A DNA stretch of 64,000 nucleotides from Thalassia testudinum (GCA_037157565.1 JAZHRO010000013.1:118930001-118994000), one strand, 5' to 3'; positions 10,631 through 22,979 are shown, numbered from the stretch's first letter. Notes: a model not told the origin generated them from the sequence alone. Made by a program: numbers and translations.

Positions 10631-12535
10631 ATGGAAAACCCAAGAAGCCGACAAAAAGATTCTGCTTCCACTTCTAACCCATCAGCCGACTCACAAGCTG
10701 ACTTCACTTTCCCTCACCTCCCTAATTTGGAGCAACCAGAAATACCAGCAGGGCCAGGTGGCCCTCTAATTATAACTCAAAATCCAAATCCCTTTGCCTT
10801 AATGGTCGACCATTTGGTTCGACTACAACAAAATCAAGAAGATTTAGTTAGGACTGTCACGAACCTAACTAACCAAGGACAAAATCCACCACCCTGCCAA
10901 CAGTCTGTCGTTCCTCTTAAGGATTTCTATGATTCTTCCAATTACGAGGAAAGACCAGGAGTGGTCATACCACAAGGGGATTTCAAGATCAAATCAGCCA
11001 TTCTAAACCTTATCAAACATTTTCATGGTCTTCCAAGAGAAGACCCTTTTTGTCATCTCGAGGAATTAACTGTCCTCGCTCAAACCACTCATTCCTGCAA
11101 TGTGCAGGAAGACATGTGGTTAATGAGGCTTTTTCCTCTCTCTCTTAAAGACAAAGCCTCTCATTGGTTTAGAACAGTTGGGCACCCTATTACCACCTGG
11201 CCCCAATTAAAAAACACTTTTCTAAAAAAATTTTTTCCGATCGGTCAAACAAATGCATTAAGAAGATCCATAACGACCTTTCAACAGAAAATTGGTGAAC
11301 CCCTCCACGAAGCCTGGGAAAGATTTCAGGAACTTCTAAGAAGTTGTCCCCACCATTAAATTTCACAATGGCAGTTAGTGCAGATCTTCTATCATGGATT
11401 AGAAGATCAATTGAAACGATTTGTGGATGCCTCATGTGGGGGCAATTTTTTTAACAAAGACACCGAAAGTGCCTATCTCCTCTTTGAAGAAATGAGTGAA
11501 AACTCATTTAACATGACTTCAATGGACACTTTTGGCAGATCACAAAACCCCAGACACGGAGTCCATGAAATTGACTCCAAATCCACCTCTGTTTTAGTCA
11601 CTCAAGATGATCTATATATGTTAGCTCAACGATTGGACCAGATGCAAAGTCACCAAAAGAAAATGGAAGAAAAGCTCACAAATAAACAAGCTCCACATGT
11701 TCACTCTCCACACACTAACCCTCTACACATTCTCCGAAGAGAAAATCTGCATAACATTGATCCCACATCTACTGGTCAGCAATTTCCAGCTGATTTCCTG
11801 CAAGATTTGACTGGGAATTTTGATCAAAATATTTTTGATCCCACCTCGAAAAATATTTATGCTCTCTAGGAGCAATTTAGAAACCCCTCCAACACTTCCA
11901 ATCAAAACTGGAGGACTAACCCGAATCACTCCTGGAAAAACCTGAACCCAATTCCTTTTCCCAAACAAAACTATTTTGGGAATTATGGGCAACTTATGTA
12001 TCAACCTGGACCATCCTAGGACGATATTAATAATCAGGTCATGAAAACTCTGCAAGGAATGTAGACTTAAATGATAGAAGTAACTCGCATGATTACCAAC
12101 TTGTAACACCAAGTTAAGGTTACTCCTGATCATCGACCTATTGGGAATTTACCTTCCTAACCCATTCCCAACCTAAATAATCAAAGGAATCAGTTCCAAG
12201 GTGGATATCCTAGTCAACCCATTCACCCAGCACCACAGCATCCACCAGGTTTCAATAACAGTCAGGCTTCCCGTCCTCATCCTAGAAACAATTATACTGC
12301 AAATGCAGTTACTTTGAGGAATGGGAAAACCACTCACAATCCCCTGCCTGTTAAAGAAACCCGCTTTAATGAAACACAGATTAACTCTTCCCCATCTCCC
12401 TCTCATATTGTTCAGGAACCAATTAATGGAAAACAGGGAAACCCTGCTCCATTTCCATAAGCCCTCCACTCTTCAAATAAGAAAAAGAAGAAATCCAAGC
12501 CCATTGAGAAGGAATTAATGGATTTATTTGGGTAA
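10631..12535 (+). pseudogene. gag: Gag of element A, decayed
   Basis: The ATG at 10631 (MENPRSRQKDS) is the natural start; the frame is open 30 bases further upstream but without an ATG. The protein includes the capsid-like core with WLMRLFPLSLKDKASHWF, TWPQLKNTFLKKFFP and FQQKIGEPLHEAWERFQELL, typical of plant Ty3/gypsy gag. A TAA at 11357 splits it, and the same frame continues (QIFYHGLEDQLKRFVDASCG). Further stops follow from 11867, mostly TAG or TAA at Gln-like positions, in an Asn/Gln/Pro-rich tail. No CCHC zinc knuckle is visible. Gag would form the virus-like particle. Confidence 0.9.
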
Positions 12536-12733
12536 GTCGAAATTAATATCCCTCTCCTAGATGCTATAAAATACATCCCTACCTATGTGAAATTCCTAAA
12601 AGATTTGTGTACTCCAAAAAGGCAACCCCGAAATTTAGGAAAGGCGATCCTTCCAGAAACAGTCAGCTCAGTTATGCAGAGTCGATTGCCTCTTAAGAGA
12701 AAATATCCCGGCGCCCCCCTAATTTAAGTTATC

Positions 12734-13130
12734 ATTAATGATACCTCATTTGATCACGCTTTGCTGGATCTTGGTGCCTCAATTAATCTTATCCCCACAA
12801 TTGTTTTTGAGGAATTTAAGATCGGTGAATTAAAGCCTGTTGAGGTTACTCTCCAATTAGCTGACCGATCTACAATTAAACCAAGGGGAATTGTTGAGGA
12901 TGTTCTTGTCCGGGTCAAAAATTGTTTATTCGCAGTAGACTTTTTAGTCCTGGACATAGAGGTACCAGAAGCACTAATGTTTGCCCCCATTATTCTTAGA
13001 AGACCATTCTTAGCCACCGCCCACGCGAATATTGATTGTGATTCTGGAAAGATGAAGATCATGTGTGGCGGTGAATCTGTAACCATAGACATTTTTCAAG
13101 CTTCTAGGCGGTTCCAAGAACCAGATTTCT
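12734..13130 (+). pseudogene. pol: Aspartic protease of element A
   Basis: This is part of an open frame (12761-13588) that follows gag after a stop at 12725. The active site reads ALLDLGASINLIP, the usual Athila variant with Leu between Asp and Gly. The C-terminal motif is IILRRPFLATAHANIDCDSG. The domain itself is intact over about 120 residues. It would process Gag-Pol in the particle. Confidence 0.9.
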
Positions 13131-13349
13131 TTGATGATTCGGATTCAGAAATAGAAAACATTGTGGAGGAAACTTTGCAGATTTCCCATTTAGGTTCCTG
13201 TTTTGCCATCAATATGGTTCCTGAACACTCCACTTCTTCTCACCCTTCCACCCTAACCACATGTCCAGCTAACCTTCTAGCTGACCCTTTCACTCTCACC
13301 TTACCACTAACCCACAAAGCAGAAACTCTTTCGGAGTTGAGCCCACAAT

Positions 13350-14400
13350 TGGAATTAAAACCTTTGCTCGACTCCCTTAAATATGTCTTCCTGGGTCCTA
13401 ATCAAACCATACCCCTGATTATAAATTCTGGACTTACCGGGGCACAAGAGCACAAACTTCTCCAGGTTTTGAGTAAATATCGAAAAGCTATTGGCTGGAC
13501 CCTTTCTGATCTTAAGGGTATTCATCCATCCTATTGTACACATCGTATATATTTAGAGGATGATTCTCGCCCCTCCCGCCAATCATAAAGGCCTTGAACC
13601 CTATTATGTAGGAGGTGGTAAAAAAGGAGATTATTAAGTGGCTGGATGCTGATATCATCTACCCCATTTCTGACAACTCCTGGGTTAGTCCAACACAAGT
13701 TGTGCCCAAAAAGGCTGGACTAACAGTTGTCACCAATGATAATGGGGAAAATGTAGCCACTCGAACCACCTCTTCTTGGCACGTGTGTATTAATTACCGA
13801 AAATTAAACACCACCACCAAGAAGGACCATTTCCCGCTCCCCTTTATTGATTAAATCTTGGAGTGGATAGCCAGATGGGATTTTTACTATTTTCTAGATG
13901 GTTATTTCGGCTATAATTAGGTAGCGGTTCATCCTGAGGACTAGGACAAAATAACTTTCACCTGCCCCTTCGGAACCTTTGCTTTCCAAAGAATGCTCTT
14001 CAATCTTTGCAATGCACCTATGACTTTTCAAAAGTATATGCTTGCAATATTTTCAGACCTGGTAGGTGAATGTTTAGAAGTCTTTATGGATGACTTCTTT
14101 GTTTTTGGAGATTCTTTTGACCATTGTCTCAAAAACCTTGAAAGAACTCTCCAAAAATTCATAGAAGTCAATCTAGTCCTCAGTTGGGAAAAAAGTCATC
14201 TCATGGTCCAAGAAGGTATTGTCTTGGGCCATGTTATTTCAAAACAAGGAATTACGGCAGATAAAACAAAAATAGATGCTATATCTAAGCTCCCACCGCC
14301 CACTACTATCAAACAGATCAGATCCTTTTTGGGTCATGTGGGTTTCTACTGTCGATTTATTTAAAATTTTTCCTAAATCTTCAAGCCCTTAAGTCAGCTT
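13350..14400 (+). pseudogene. pol: Reverse transcriptase of element A, decayed
   Basis: It begins with the linker LKYVFLGPNQTIPLII and [18 protein letters not shown]. Near 13588 there is a stop and a one-base frame change; the frame from 13615 continues with [20 protein letters not shown] and [17 protein letters not shown]. The FLDGY motif is at about 13895 and the catalytic FMDD at about 14088. Stops at about 13852, 13918 and 13942 are TAA or TAG where the intact copy in element E has Gln (FIDQILE, YNQV, EDQEK). It would copy genomic RNA into DNA. Confidence 0.9.
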
Positions 14401-14880
14401 CTCACTAAAGACCAGCCATTTGATTTTAATGATAAGTTCCTGGAGAGTTTTTTGAGGTTGAAGAAAGAGGTTACTAAGGCACCAATTTTGCAGGGACCTG
14501 ATTGGAATAGTCCCTTTGAATTAATGACAAATGCCTCAGATTTTGCTGTAGGGGTCGTTCTAGGGAAAAGAATTGGCAAGAAGCCCATTTGATCTATTAT
14601 GCCAGCAAAACTCTTGATGATGCACAACAGAATTACATGGTTACTGAAAAAGAACTTCTTGCCATTGTATTTGCCTTAGAAAAATTTAGATCTTATCTTT
14701 TGGGGTCACATGTCATTGTTTATACCGACCACTCAATTAAATATTTGCTGACAAAGAAAGATGCGAAACCCCGCCTTATCCATTGGATTTTGCTGCTCCA
14801 GGAATTTGACCTGGAAATCAAGGATAAGGGGGGATCGCATAATGTAGTGGCCGACCATCTCTCTCGTCTTATGATGAATG
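14400..14880 (+). pseudogene. pol: RNase H of element A, with a mutated catalytic site
   Basis: The first catalytic motif reads [10 protein letters not shown] where intact relatives have [10 protein letters not shown], so the first Asp is Asn. A frameshift near 14588 then leads into the frame [20 protein letters not shown], with [20 protein letters not shown], the YTDHS motif and VADHLSRL. The enzyme would remove the RNA template; this copy is dead by frameshift and active-site loss. Confidence 0.88.
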
Positions 14881-15871
14881 ACATAATGACCCCACCTGAT
14901 CAGTTCCCCGATGAAAGCATTTTAGTTGCTAGAAACCCTCCCTTGGTTTGTGCCCATCGCAAACTATTTAGCAACAGAACGAATCCCCGCTGATTGGCCA
15001 AAAACAAAACGGGATAAGTTCTTTGCTGATATTAAATACTATTTTTGGGAGGAGCATGACCTTGTCCGCATTTGTGCAGATCAGGTCATTCGATGATGTG
15101 TACCCAATTTTTAAATCCATGATATTTTGACACATTGTCACTCAATGGCCTGTGGCGGACATTTTTCAAGCAAGAAAACTACAGCTAAAATCCTTAATGC
15201 GGGATTCTATTGGCCTAGCTTGCACAAAGATGCTCATAACTTTGTTCGGTCCTGTGTGCATTGCCAGAGCATTGGCAACATGACTCGGAAGGATATGATG
15301 CCCCTTAATCCTATTTTAGAGGTTGAAATTTTTGATGTTTGGGGCATCGACTTCATAGGACCATTCATCAACTCTGGTGGGTATTTATATATTAGTCGCA
15401 GTTGACTATGTTTCAAAATGGATAGAAGCAATACCCACCCACACTAGTGATCACCGTGTGGTTGTGGAATTTTTGAAGAAAAATATTTTCTCAAGATTTG
15501 GCATTCTAAAAGCCATTATCAGTGACAGAGGCTCACATTTCACCCACTCACAATTCCATCACCTTCTTTCTAAATATGGGGTTAATCATAAAATTTCCAC
15601 ACCTTATTACCCCCAAACAAATGGCCAGGCTAAAGTTTCTAACCGAGAAATTAAAAATATTTTACAAAAGACGGTTAAGCTCGACCGTAAAGATTGGTCC
15701 ACCAAATTAGACGACGCTTTATGGGCCTACCATACCGCTTTTAAAACCCCGCTCGGCATGTCTCCCTTTTGTCTGATTTTTGGGAAGGCATGCCATCTCT
15801 CGGTAGAACTAAAACATAGGGCTTTTTGGGCAATAAAATAACTCAACATGGATTTATCTGACGTTGGTATC
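14881..15871 (+). pseudogene. pol: Integrase of element A, zinc-binding and catalytic core
   Basis: Frames at 15127 and 15377 cover the HHCC zinc-binding domain (HCHSMACGGHFSSKKT, then CVHCQ), the first catalytic Asp in WGIDFIGP and the second in ISDRGSHF. The third residue is lost: the motif reads [12 protein letters not shown] where active copies have Glu (QAEVSN). There is a frame change near 15400. The gene is cut at 15871 by a solo C LTR and continues at 17667. Confidence 0.9.
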
Positions 15872-17661
15872 TGATAGATGACTTTTCGCTTTTCGTTATA
15901 GTATTCCAGTGGTGGAAAAATTGACTAATAAAAAATAATGAAAATAACCACTCGCAGAAGAGCGGGTTGTGTCTATAGGGAGGCAATTATGCAATAAATA
16001 CTTAATTATTTAATATTATTTTGGATAGTGTGAAATCCCTATTCAAATCTGACATAAAATGCGAAGGAAAGTAGATTCGCAATAACTTAAAAAGATAAGG
16101 GTATATGTGTAGTTTTCCCTCACAGAAATCCTCAATAAATTTATGATGAATTTATACAATTTTCACGTGACGTGTACTAGAGAAAATTAGTACTTAAGTT
16201 AAGCCCAAAAATCAATCTTCAAACTAGTGAATATCAATAACATGCAATTATAATGAAATATGAGTGTTCATGCACAATTCTGCCATAATATAATAATAAT
16301 AAATAAAATCAAATTATGTGGCAATGGCACTGAATGTAAATACTAATTGGTGTGAAAACAGAGCATTTTTGCTCTCTCCTCCTCGCGAGAGAAAGAGAGA
16401 ACCAGCAGGGCTTTGGAGAGGCTAAGGAGGACAGCGAGGGCGAGGGCTCTCTGATGGTGGCTGCGGCGTCGATGGAGGAGGCCGGAGGTGGCCGGTGGGA
16501 GGAGGAGGAGCGCCTGCCTGTTGGAGAAGAAGGCAGAGCAACATCTGCGGTAGCCTGTTGGCGGGTGGCCGCGCGGGTGCGTGCCTATCCTCGTCTGTAG
16601 GTCCGGCTGGAAGGGGTGAGAGGGTGCAGCATGCGGGCATGGAGAGGCGCTGTGAGGAGGAGGCAGTCTGCAGGCATGTGGTGCGGCTGTAGGCTTGGTG
16701 CGGTGCGCTCTACACGCAGCTCCTGCGGTTGGTGGCGCGGACTGCAGGGAGCGCTGGAGAGGTTGGCTGCGGGGAGGCGAGCGGTGCAGTGCAGGCTGGT
16801 GGTGTTGATGTGGTGCGATGCAGGAGCGAGATAGAGGAGGGCGGGTGTGCTGAGGCGTGCGGGCACTCTGCAGGCTGAAGGGAGGTAGGCGCACCTACAG
16901 ATGGCGCGGTTGAGTGGTGCTGTGCTAGGGCGCAGTGGCTTGGCGGTGTAGATGGAGCAGCTCCTGTAGGCGCTGGAGAAGGGAGTGCTTGCGGGCACTT
17001 GCAGGCAGTGCGGTGGTGAAAGAGCGGGTGCCGGATAAAGGAAGGTGTAGGTGCTTGCAGGGGCGCGTGCCTGCGGGGAGGCGCTAGAGGGTGTGGCTGA
17101 GGTGCGCGGTTGGGAGCCTGCCGACGGGCGTGCGCAAGGTGGTGTAGGTGGGTGCGCGTTGAGTTGGCAGAGATGAAGTTGTGCACAGTGCATGCGGTGG
17201 AGTTTTTCCCTGCAAGGGGGAAGATAGATCTCCTATTCCATAGTGCACGTTGGAGATTTTCCCCGCAAGGGGGAAGATGGCTTCTGCAGTGCACCCCGCC
17301 TCCTCTCTTTTAACTTCTCTCTCTCCCCGCGTGTGCCAATCAAGGGATTTTCAAATCCCTTTTCTATTTTTGGCAGGAGGTTGTTGAGGAGAATTCCTCA
17401 GGCCAACGGCTGTTGAGGATGGCCGATGGAAAGGGAAGAGAGCCGCCAGTTATTTGAAAGGGTAATTTACCCTTTCCCCCTCATTCTTTTGCCACTTATT
17501 TTTCCTGCACATAAAAAGCACATATTAAGTTATAGAATAGATGTAAACCTAAATCATGATGCATGCAAACATTCTATAACTTAATATAGTTATTAATAAA
17601 CATAAAAGATATAATTAAAGTTACTTAGGTGTAAAATTAGTCCATTAAAATGGGCTCATCA
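15872..17661 (-). mobile_element. Solo LTR of family C inside the A integrase
   Basis: It is flanked by the exact 5-bp duplication GTATC (15867-15871 and 17662-17666). It aligns with the C LTRs at 32665 and 49506 and has no internal region, so it arose by LTR-LTR recombination. On the minus strand it starts TGATGAGCCCATTTTAATGG. The GC-rich middle (16390-17200) gives spurious long frames on both strands. It carries the family palindromes (17457-17480 and 17340-17362). Confidence 0.95.
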
Positions 17662-17666
17662 GTATC

Positions 17667-18034
17667 CATAGAAAATTACAATTAACTGAATTAGAAGAAT
17701 TATGTAATTTTTCCTATGAAAATGCAAGGATTTATAAAGATCGAACAAAGAAATTTCACGATAAATATATTGTTCAGAAACACTTTGACGCTAATCAATG
17801 TGTTTGGCTTTTCGATGCGAGATTACGTCTTTTTCCTGGCAAATTAAAATCTAAATGGACCGACCCCTTTATTATCCATAAAACATATCCATACGGCGCT
17901 GTTGATCTTTTTGATCCAAAAACTAATTCGACCTTTCAAGTCAATGGCCAATGTTTAAAGCCCTATTTTGATCATACGCCTAATCTTCCATTTGAATCTT
18001 TTAATTTCACTGAGCCAGCCACCCTTGATCACTA
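17667..18034 (+). pseudogene. pol: Integrase C-terminal part of element A
   Basis: Beyond the solo LTR the frame resumes with ELEELCNFSYENARIYKDRT, FHDKYIVQKHFDANQCVWLF and DARLRLFPGKLKSKW, then TFQVNGQCLKPYFDH, and ends at TAA 18033-18035. This matches the end of the intact pol in element E. It is the DNA-binding C-terminal domain of integrase. Confidence 0.9.
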
Positions 18035-19401
18035 ATGTACACTATGCTCAGTTGAATGGCGTAAAAGATAGCACTGGATGGGAGGTAACCCATCATTTCT
18101 TTTCCTGCTTTCCTTTTTTCTTCTTCTTTCAGGTTTTGACCATCCTAAAACCGACCGTTCTTCATTAAGGTGATCCCTTTTCCCTCCTTATGCATGAGGA
18201 CATTGCATATCTTAAGCATGGGGGGGTGTTTTTAAAATTTGACGATCGATTTAGGATTTTCAAAACCTAAAAATATGCATTTTTCTTTAGTTTATTTCCT
18301 GCTTGCATACCCAAAAAAATAAAAATGTTGAAAACTTTTTGAGGAAAAATTTTGAACTTGGGACTAAGATCGAAAAACTCACTTTTGGTACAATGGGATT
18401 TAATCTTTAACAAACTAGGGATGAGGATGCGGATATGGTCATTAGAATTTCAGGGTCAATGTTAGACTAGATCAGATATCCTTCTCTAAAAATTTCACCT
18501 AAACTCATGATAGTTCAGGTGACTTGATCCTATTTTGTAATATGGAAAGTATTTGGCTTAGTTTCTAATTCAAAAACTTACATGTCGTGAGGAACTTCTT
18601 GTGTCAATTTTCACACACAAGCCAACACTTAAAAACAACTAAAAATTTGAATAACTCCCTTGTTTGGACTTAGTAAAAGTCTGAAGCAGATCATTGGTTT
18701 GAGTTCCCATTGTTGAGAAGGAGGAAAATGCCTCCTTTGAGGACGTGATGTCAACATGTTACCGCCTCGGCGCTGCTCCATATCTATATTTCATATCTTT
18801 AGACGGAGCATTAAAGTGCATTTTAGCATCTTAAGTGTCTTGGACGGTGCTCTACCTATAGTGTCGGAGCAAGAGCTTGAGTTTGCTTGGAGCACCCCTT
18901 TACACCGCATTGTGTTTTGGGGTTATGAGCTCCTGGGTGGTGTTATGGACAGTGCTATCCTGAAGTACTGGCACTAGAGCCCCCTCGAGGAATGGTAATG
19001 GGAATGATGATCCTGACACAACTGTTGTAAGACTAAGCTAAAAATAAGCATGGGGGAAAAAAAAAAGTTAACACGCCCTTATAAATGTTGGCTTTTCACA
19101 AGCACGGATACAAGGTTTTAAAGGATTTTGCAAGTTGCGAATCAGATTCATGAGCCAGAAAAATCCTAAAAACAAAAATTTTAAGTCATCTGAATTAACA
19201 AGGGGTTAATTTGTGAATTTTTTGGAGGATATATTGATCTCGTTTTGTCTAATGATTGGATCCAAAACAAATCTCGATGTTTATTCTTAACAAATCCCGT
19301 GCCTCCTGTGTTTAGATCAACCAAGGTCCGTTAATCTTTTTTCTCCTCAAAAGTTGAAAAAATTAGATTTCCCAAGAATTCCCTTTTCCAAAAAATTAAA
19401 G
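18035..19401 (+). other. 3' untranslated region of element A
   Basis: Just after the pol stop lies the post-pol block with GGCGTAAAAGATAGCAC and GGGAGGTAACCC, also seen after pol in element E. A hairpin plus G-tract motif follows at 18192. The part 18720-19060 resembles the 3' region of element D near 53080-53370. The 73-codon frame at 18756 has no recognisable homolog. Confidence 0.7.
18192..18227 (+). promoter_or_regulatory. Conserved hairpin plus G-tract motif (internal polypurine-like), copy in A
   Basis: It reads GCATGAGGACATTGCATATC, then CTTAAGCATGGGGGGG. The same block occurs once after the coding region of every element with that part present: X, B, C, D and E. The GGCATGGGGG end mimics the true polypurine tract. 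A secondary plus-strand primer is one possible role. Confidence 0.65.
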
Positions 19402-19439
19402 TTTTGCTAAGAGACTAGCAAAAGATAAATATGGGGGTG
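19402..19439 (+). promoter_or_regulatory. Polypurine tract of A with upstream hairpin
   Basis: The stem TTTTGCTAA / CTAGCAAAA (loop GAGA, one mismatch) is followed by GATAAATATGGGGGTG and then the LTR start TGAT. The purine run is where the plus-strand primer would be left by RNase H. Confidence 0.8.
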
Positions 19440-21686
19440 TGATAAACGACAATTTCTCATCATTCTTATGTATTAAAACAAACCTAGCTCTTAGAGTTTT
19501 GCTCTGCAAATGGGTTTTTGGGCTGCATTTAGGCATTAACTAGGTTAGGCATGCATTGCATTTTATTTTGTTGTTTTAATGTGTTTTTGTGAGTGTTAGG
19601 GATGAACAGATATACAGATCCCTAAAACTCTAGCACTCAAGAAGGCAAATGGTGGAGGAGCTTAGACTAACTGGAACTCAGCTTGATCCAGCCCACTACA
19701 GTTGGAATCTAGCTCACTTGGACTAGGGTTAGCTCATCCTAGCTCCATTCAGCTAATCTAGCTGAATGGTAGCTCAAGAGAGTTCATCTTAGCTTACCCT
19801 AGCTCAGGTCAGCTTAGATCCAGCTCAACCTAGTTGAGTCTAGCTCATCTCGGCTCCCACAAGTCCACAGGGAGCTTTAGCTAGCTCAGCTGAGTTGACT
19901 GGAGTTCACCCTAGCTCAGATCCAGCTACATCCATCTCTACTCAACTCCAGCCAACTGAAGAAGAACTCATCCCAGCTCAAGAAGCTCAAGTCCAGCTCC
20001 CGGGGACCCAGCTTAGCTCAAGCTAATTGAGTTAAGCTACCTTAGCTGTCTCAACCAGCTCAATCCTCCCTGGGAGCACCAGACCCAGCTCACCTCAGCT
20101 CCATTCAACAGAAGCCAACTCACTTTAGCTTGGCTTAGTAGCTAGCAAAGAACTAGCAAGCTAAGCCAGCTAGAGTAGCCCCATGTTGACCTCTTCAGCA
20201 GCTACCAGCTCCACTTCAGTTCCAGATTCTTCAGATCCAGCTCTTCCCTCCAAACCCTAGCTCCAACACCTCCTCCTCTACTCCACCATTAGCTAAGCTA
20301 GCTTATCTTAGCTAGCATCCATGGCACCAAAAACCTAACCCTAATTCCACCTACATAACCTACCACTCCAAGTCCACCTAAACCTACTTAAGCTAGCTCC
20401 ACCTCTACTCAAAGTTGGCGCCACCTCTTCACCACCTTTCATCCCTCAGCTAACCACCAAAAGACACCTAAAGTTGGTGCCAAAATCAACCCTAACTAAC
20501 TCCCTTTTGGTGCCAACCTTAACCCCCATATCCACCCTACACATAACCCCTCCAAGACATCTCCACCATCCACCTCAACCCCCTTCTAGAAGCCTCAAAG
20601 TTGGCGCCAACCCATGGCACCTCTCCTTGGTTGGCGCCACTTTTAGGTGTCCCTTGGCCACCCATAACTACCCCCGTTATACCCCTTAGGTGGTGCCAAC
20701 CATCCTTAACCCTAGGATCACCTAACCACCTCCATCCTCCCATCTTAGCCCTCCATTTCAAGAGTCACCTTAACCCCCTATCCTACCCTATAAAAGGGCC
20801 ACTACCCACCACCATTCAAACCATCCTTGGCTAGAAAATTCACTCTCATACTCTAACTAGAGCCCACACCCAAGAGAGAAGAAGAAGAAGATTAAGGGGA
20901 TATTCTGTCCCTTTGGTGCCTTCCCCTCTTCCCTTCTCTTTTGAGCCCACGCTATCCAAAGGAGGAGCCAGGTAAGGAAGATCTTTGGAGGAGATCTTGA
21001 AGGTGGTCCATGCCACCTTGGAGGAGAATTTGAGGGTGGTGCACGCCCACCCTTGGAGGAGAGCATTGAAGGTGGTAGCATCCACCTTGGAGGAGCTCTC
21101 AAGGAAGGAGAAGAAGGAGGCCCTCTTTTCAAGCCAAGGAGCAGCTAGGCTTGGAGTAAGAAGACTCCCTTCACCAAATTTTGCAAGAGGATTTGTGTTT
21201 CTTTTATTGCTTTTATATTTTTTCATTTCTAGTTGAAGCATTCCTCTACTTGTTTTTGAAAAGAACACAAATTCTAGTTAATAAAATTGCCTTCTTTTTA
21301 CTTTCTATTGCAATTGTTGCTTTTGCTCTAGCACTTGTTTCACCTCTTCTTCCTAATTACTCTAGGCCTCCACTTGCCTAGAGTGAGCTTAGGAAGAGGA
21401 TATATCTATCTCTTAAGTTTTAGTTAAGTAATTATAGGTGTTAGTACTTTCCGCCACAATTCGCATTTTGCCTTCATCTTTTCAAAAAAAAAAATTACAT
21501 ATTTAAAATACCAAAAAGAAAGTTGAGATCTATTTTGTAAGCAAGAGAATTGAATTGCAAATTTGTCTCCTTGGATGACCCTAGATACCCCACTGTCTAG
21601 GATACAAATTTAAAAGCGTATGCGAATTCACGTGTTACAACAACATTAAAAACCTACTTTTACAAATCACGCGATTCTTCGCATCA
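19440..21686 (+). repeat. 3' LTR of element A (copy A3)
   Basis: It starts TGATAAACGACAATTT and ends GATTCTTCGCATCA, followed by the target duplication TGAAT. It keeps more intact TTGGCGCCA sites than the 5' LTR (near 20411, 20598 and 20629). Differences from 6674-8927 are scattered substitutions and small indels, so the insertion is not recent. Confidence 0.95.
20789..20797 (+). promoter_or_regulatory. TATA box of the A 3' LTR
   Basis: CCCTATAAAAGGGCC is a good plant TATA box at the position matching 8026 in the 5' LTR. Confidence 0.65.
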
Positions 21687-21691
21687 TGAAT

Positions 21692-22340
21692 CCATCTCGA
21701 CCTGCACCACAACTTGGCGGGTCTGCATTGATTACAGGAAGCTAAACTAGGCTACCAAAAAGGATCATTTTCTTTTACCCTTTATTGATTAGATTCTAGA
21801 ATGGCTGGCCGGGCATAGTTTCTTCTGCTTTTTGGATGGATACTCCGGGTGCAATCAAGTATCAATCAACCCAAAAGACCAAGACAAGATGACTTTTACG
21901 TGTCCCTTCGGAACATTCCCTTTTAAGCGGATGCCCTTCGGCCTCTACAACGCACTAGCTACTTTTTAGCGATGTATGATAGCCATCTTTTCAGACATGA
22001 TTGGGGAATGTGTAGAAGTGTTCATGGATGACTTCTCCGTGTTTGGAGATGATTTTTCGTCTTGTCTTGATAACTTCACAAAGATCCTCATGAGATGTAT
22101 AGAGGTTAACCTAGTACTTTTATGGGAAAAAAGCCATTTTATGGTGAGGGGTGGCATCGTACTAGGCCACAAGATCTCCTCTAATGGACTTGAGGTCGAC
22201 CGAGCTAAGTCTAAAATCATTTCGCGCTTACCTTCGCCTAGCTTGGTTAGGCAAATCTGATCATTCTTAGGGCATGTTGGATTTTATCGAAGATTCATTC
22301 AAGATTTCTCAAAAATTGCTCGTCCATTAACGAATCTTCT
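21692..22340 (+). pseudogene. pol: X reverse transcriptase, continued
   Basis: This resumes the RT cut at 6673: [11 protein letters not shown] (reading through a frame change), [18 protein letters not shown] near 21830, [27 protein letters not shown] at about 22022 and HFMVRGGIVLGH. Stops include TAG at Gln-like positions (FID-QILE near 21790, ATF-QRC near 21968) and a TGA where relatives have Arg (RQI-RSFLG near 22258). Confidence 0.9.
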
Positions 22341-22850
22341 GGTAACCGACACACCCTTTTATTTCGAGTCCTCGTGTCTCAGCGCCTTCGAGACCTTGCG
22401 AAGTGCTGTTTCAAGTGCACCTATTCTCTAACCTCTTGACTGGTCTCTCGACTTCAAGATGATGTGTGACGCCTCTAACTTCACTGTTGAAGCCGTTCTT
22501 GGCCAACGTTGGGATCGCCAACCATTTATAATATACTACGCTAGCAAAACACTGAATGAGGCTCAACGTAAATATATAGTCACTAAGAAAGAATTGCTAG
22601 CTGTGGTATTCGGGTTGGAGAAATTCAGGTCATACTTACTCGGGTCCAAAGTTATCATCTACATTGAACATTCCACCTTTTGGCATTTGTTGGCAAAGAA
22701 GGATGCCAAATCGTGCCTTATCAGATGGATTCTTCTTTTGTAGGAGTTTGATGTCGAAATCTGCAACAAAGCCAGAGCACATAATGTTGTGGCAGATCAC
22801 TTGTCTCGGCTAGACCCTGATTATATTTTGTACTCCCTGCTGATATCAGA
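22341..22850 (+). pseudogene. pol: X RNase H, decayed
   Basis: Motifs in order are [57 protein letters not shown] and VADHLSRL. The third acidic site has Glu (YIEHS) where relatives have Asp (YSDH or YTDH). Stops at about 22429 (TAA) and 22741 (TAG) stand where element E has Gln. Confidence 0.88.
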
Positions 22851-22979
22851 TTGATTTCCGGATGAGACTCTGTTGTCCATCAACTATATTGAGTTTCCTT
22901 GGTATGCTAATATAGTAAACTATCTCGTCGTAGGTAGGCTACCTGCGGGATTATCCAAGGATCAAAAACTCAAATTTAT

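Larger units (their letters stand above)
6674..21686 (+). mobile_element. Element A: full-length Athila-like retrotransposon, about 15.0 kb, decayed
   Basis: It has two LTRs (6674-8927 and 19440-21686), a tRNA-Asp primer site at 8933, gag, protease, RT, RNase H and integrase in order, and a polypurine tract before the 3' LTR. It is flanked by the 5-bp duplication TGAAT (6669-6673 and 21687-21691) and interrupts the RT gene of X. A solo C LTR (15872-17661) sits in its integrase. Every gene has stops or frameshifts and two catalytic residues are lost, so it cannot encode its own replication now. Confidence 0.95.

Noticed and set aside
16343..17294. Overlapping frames of 180-200 codons on the minus strand
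   Set aside because: They are read from the same GC-rich LTR section in the solo C LTR; no conservation of frame.
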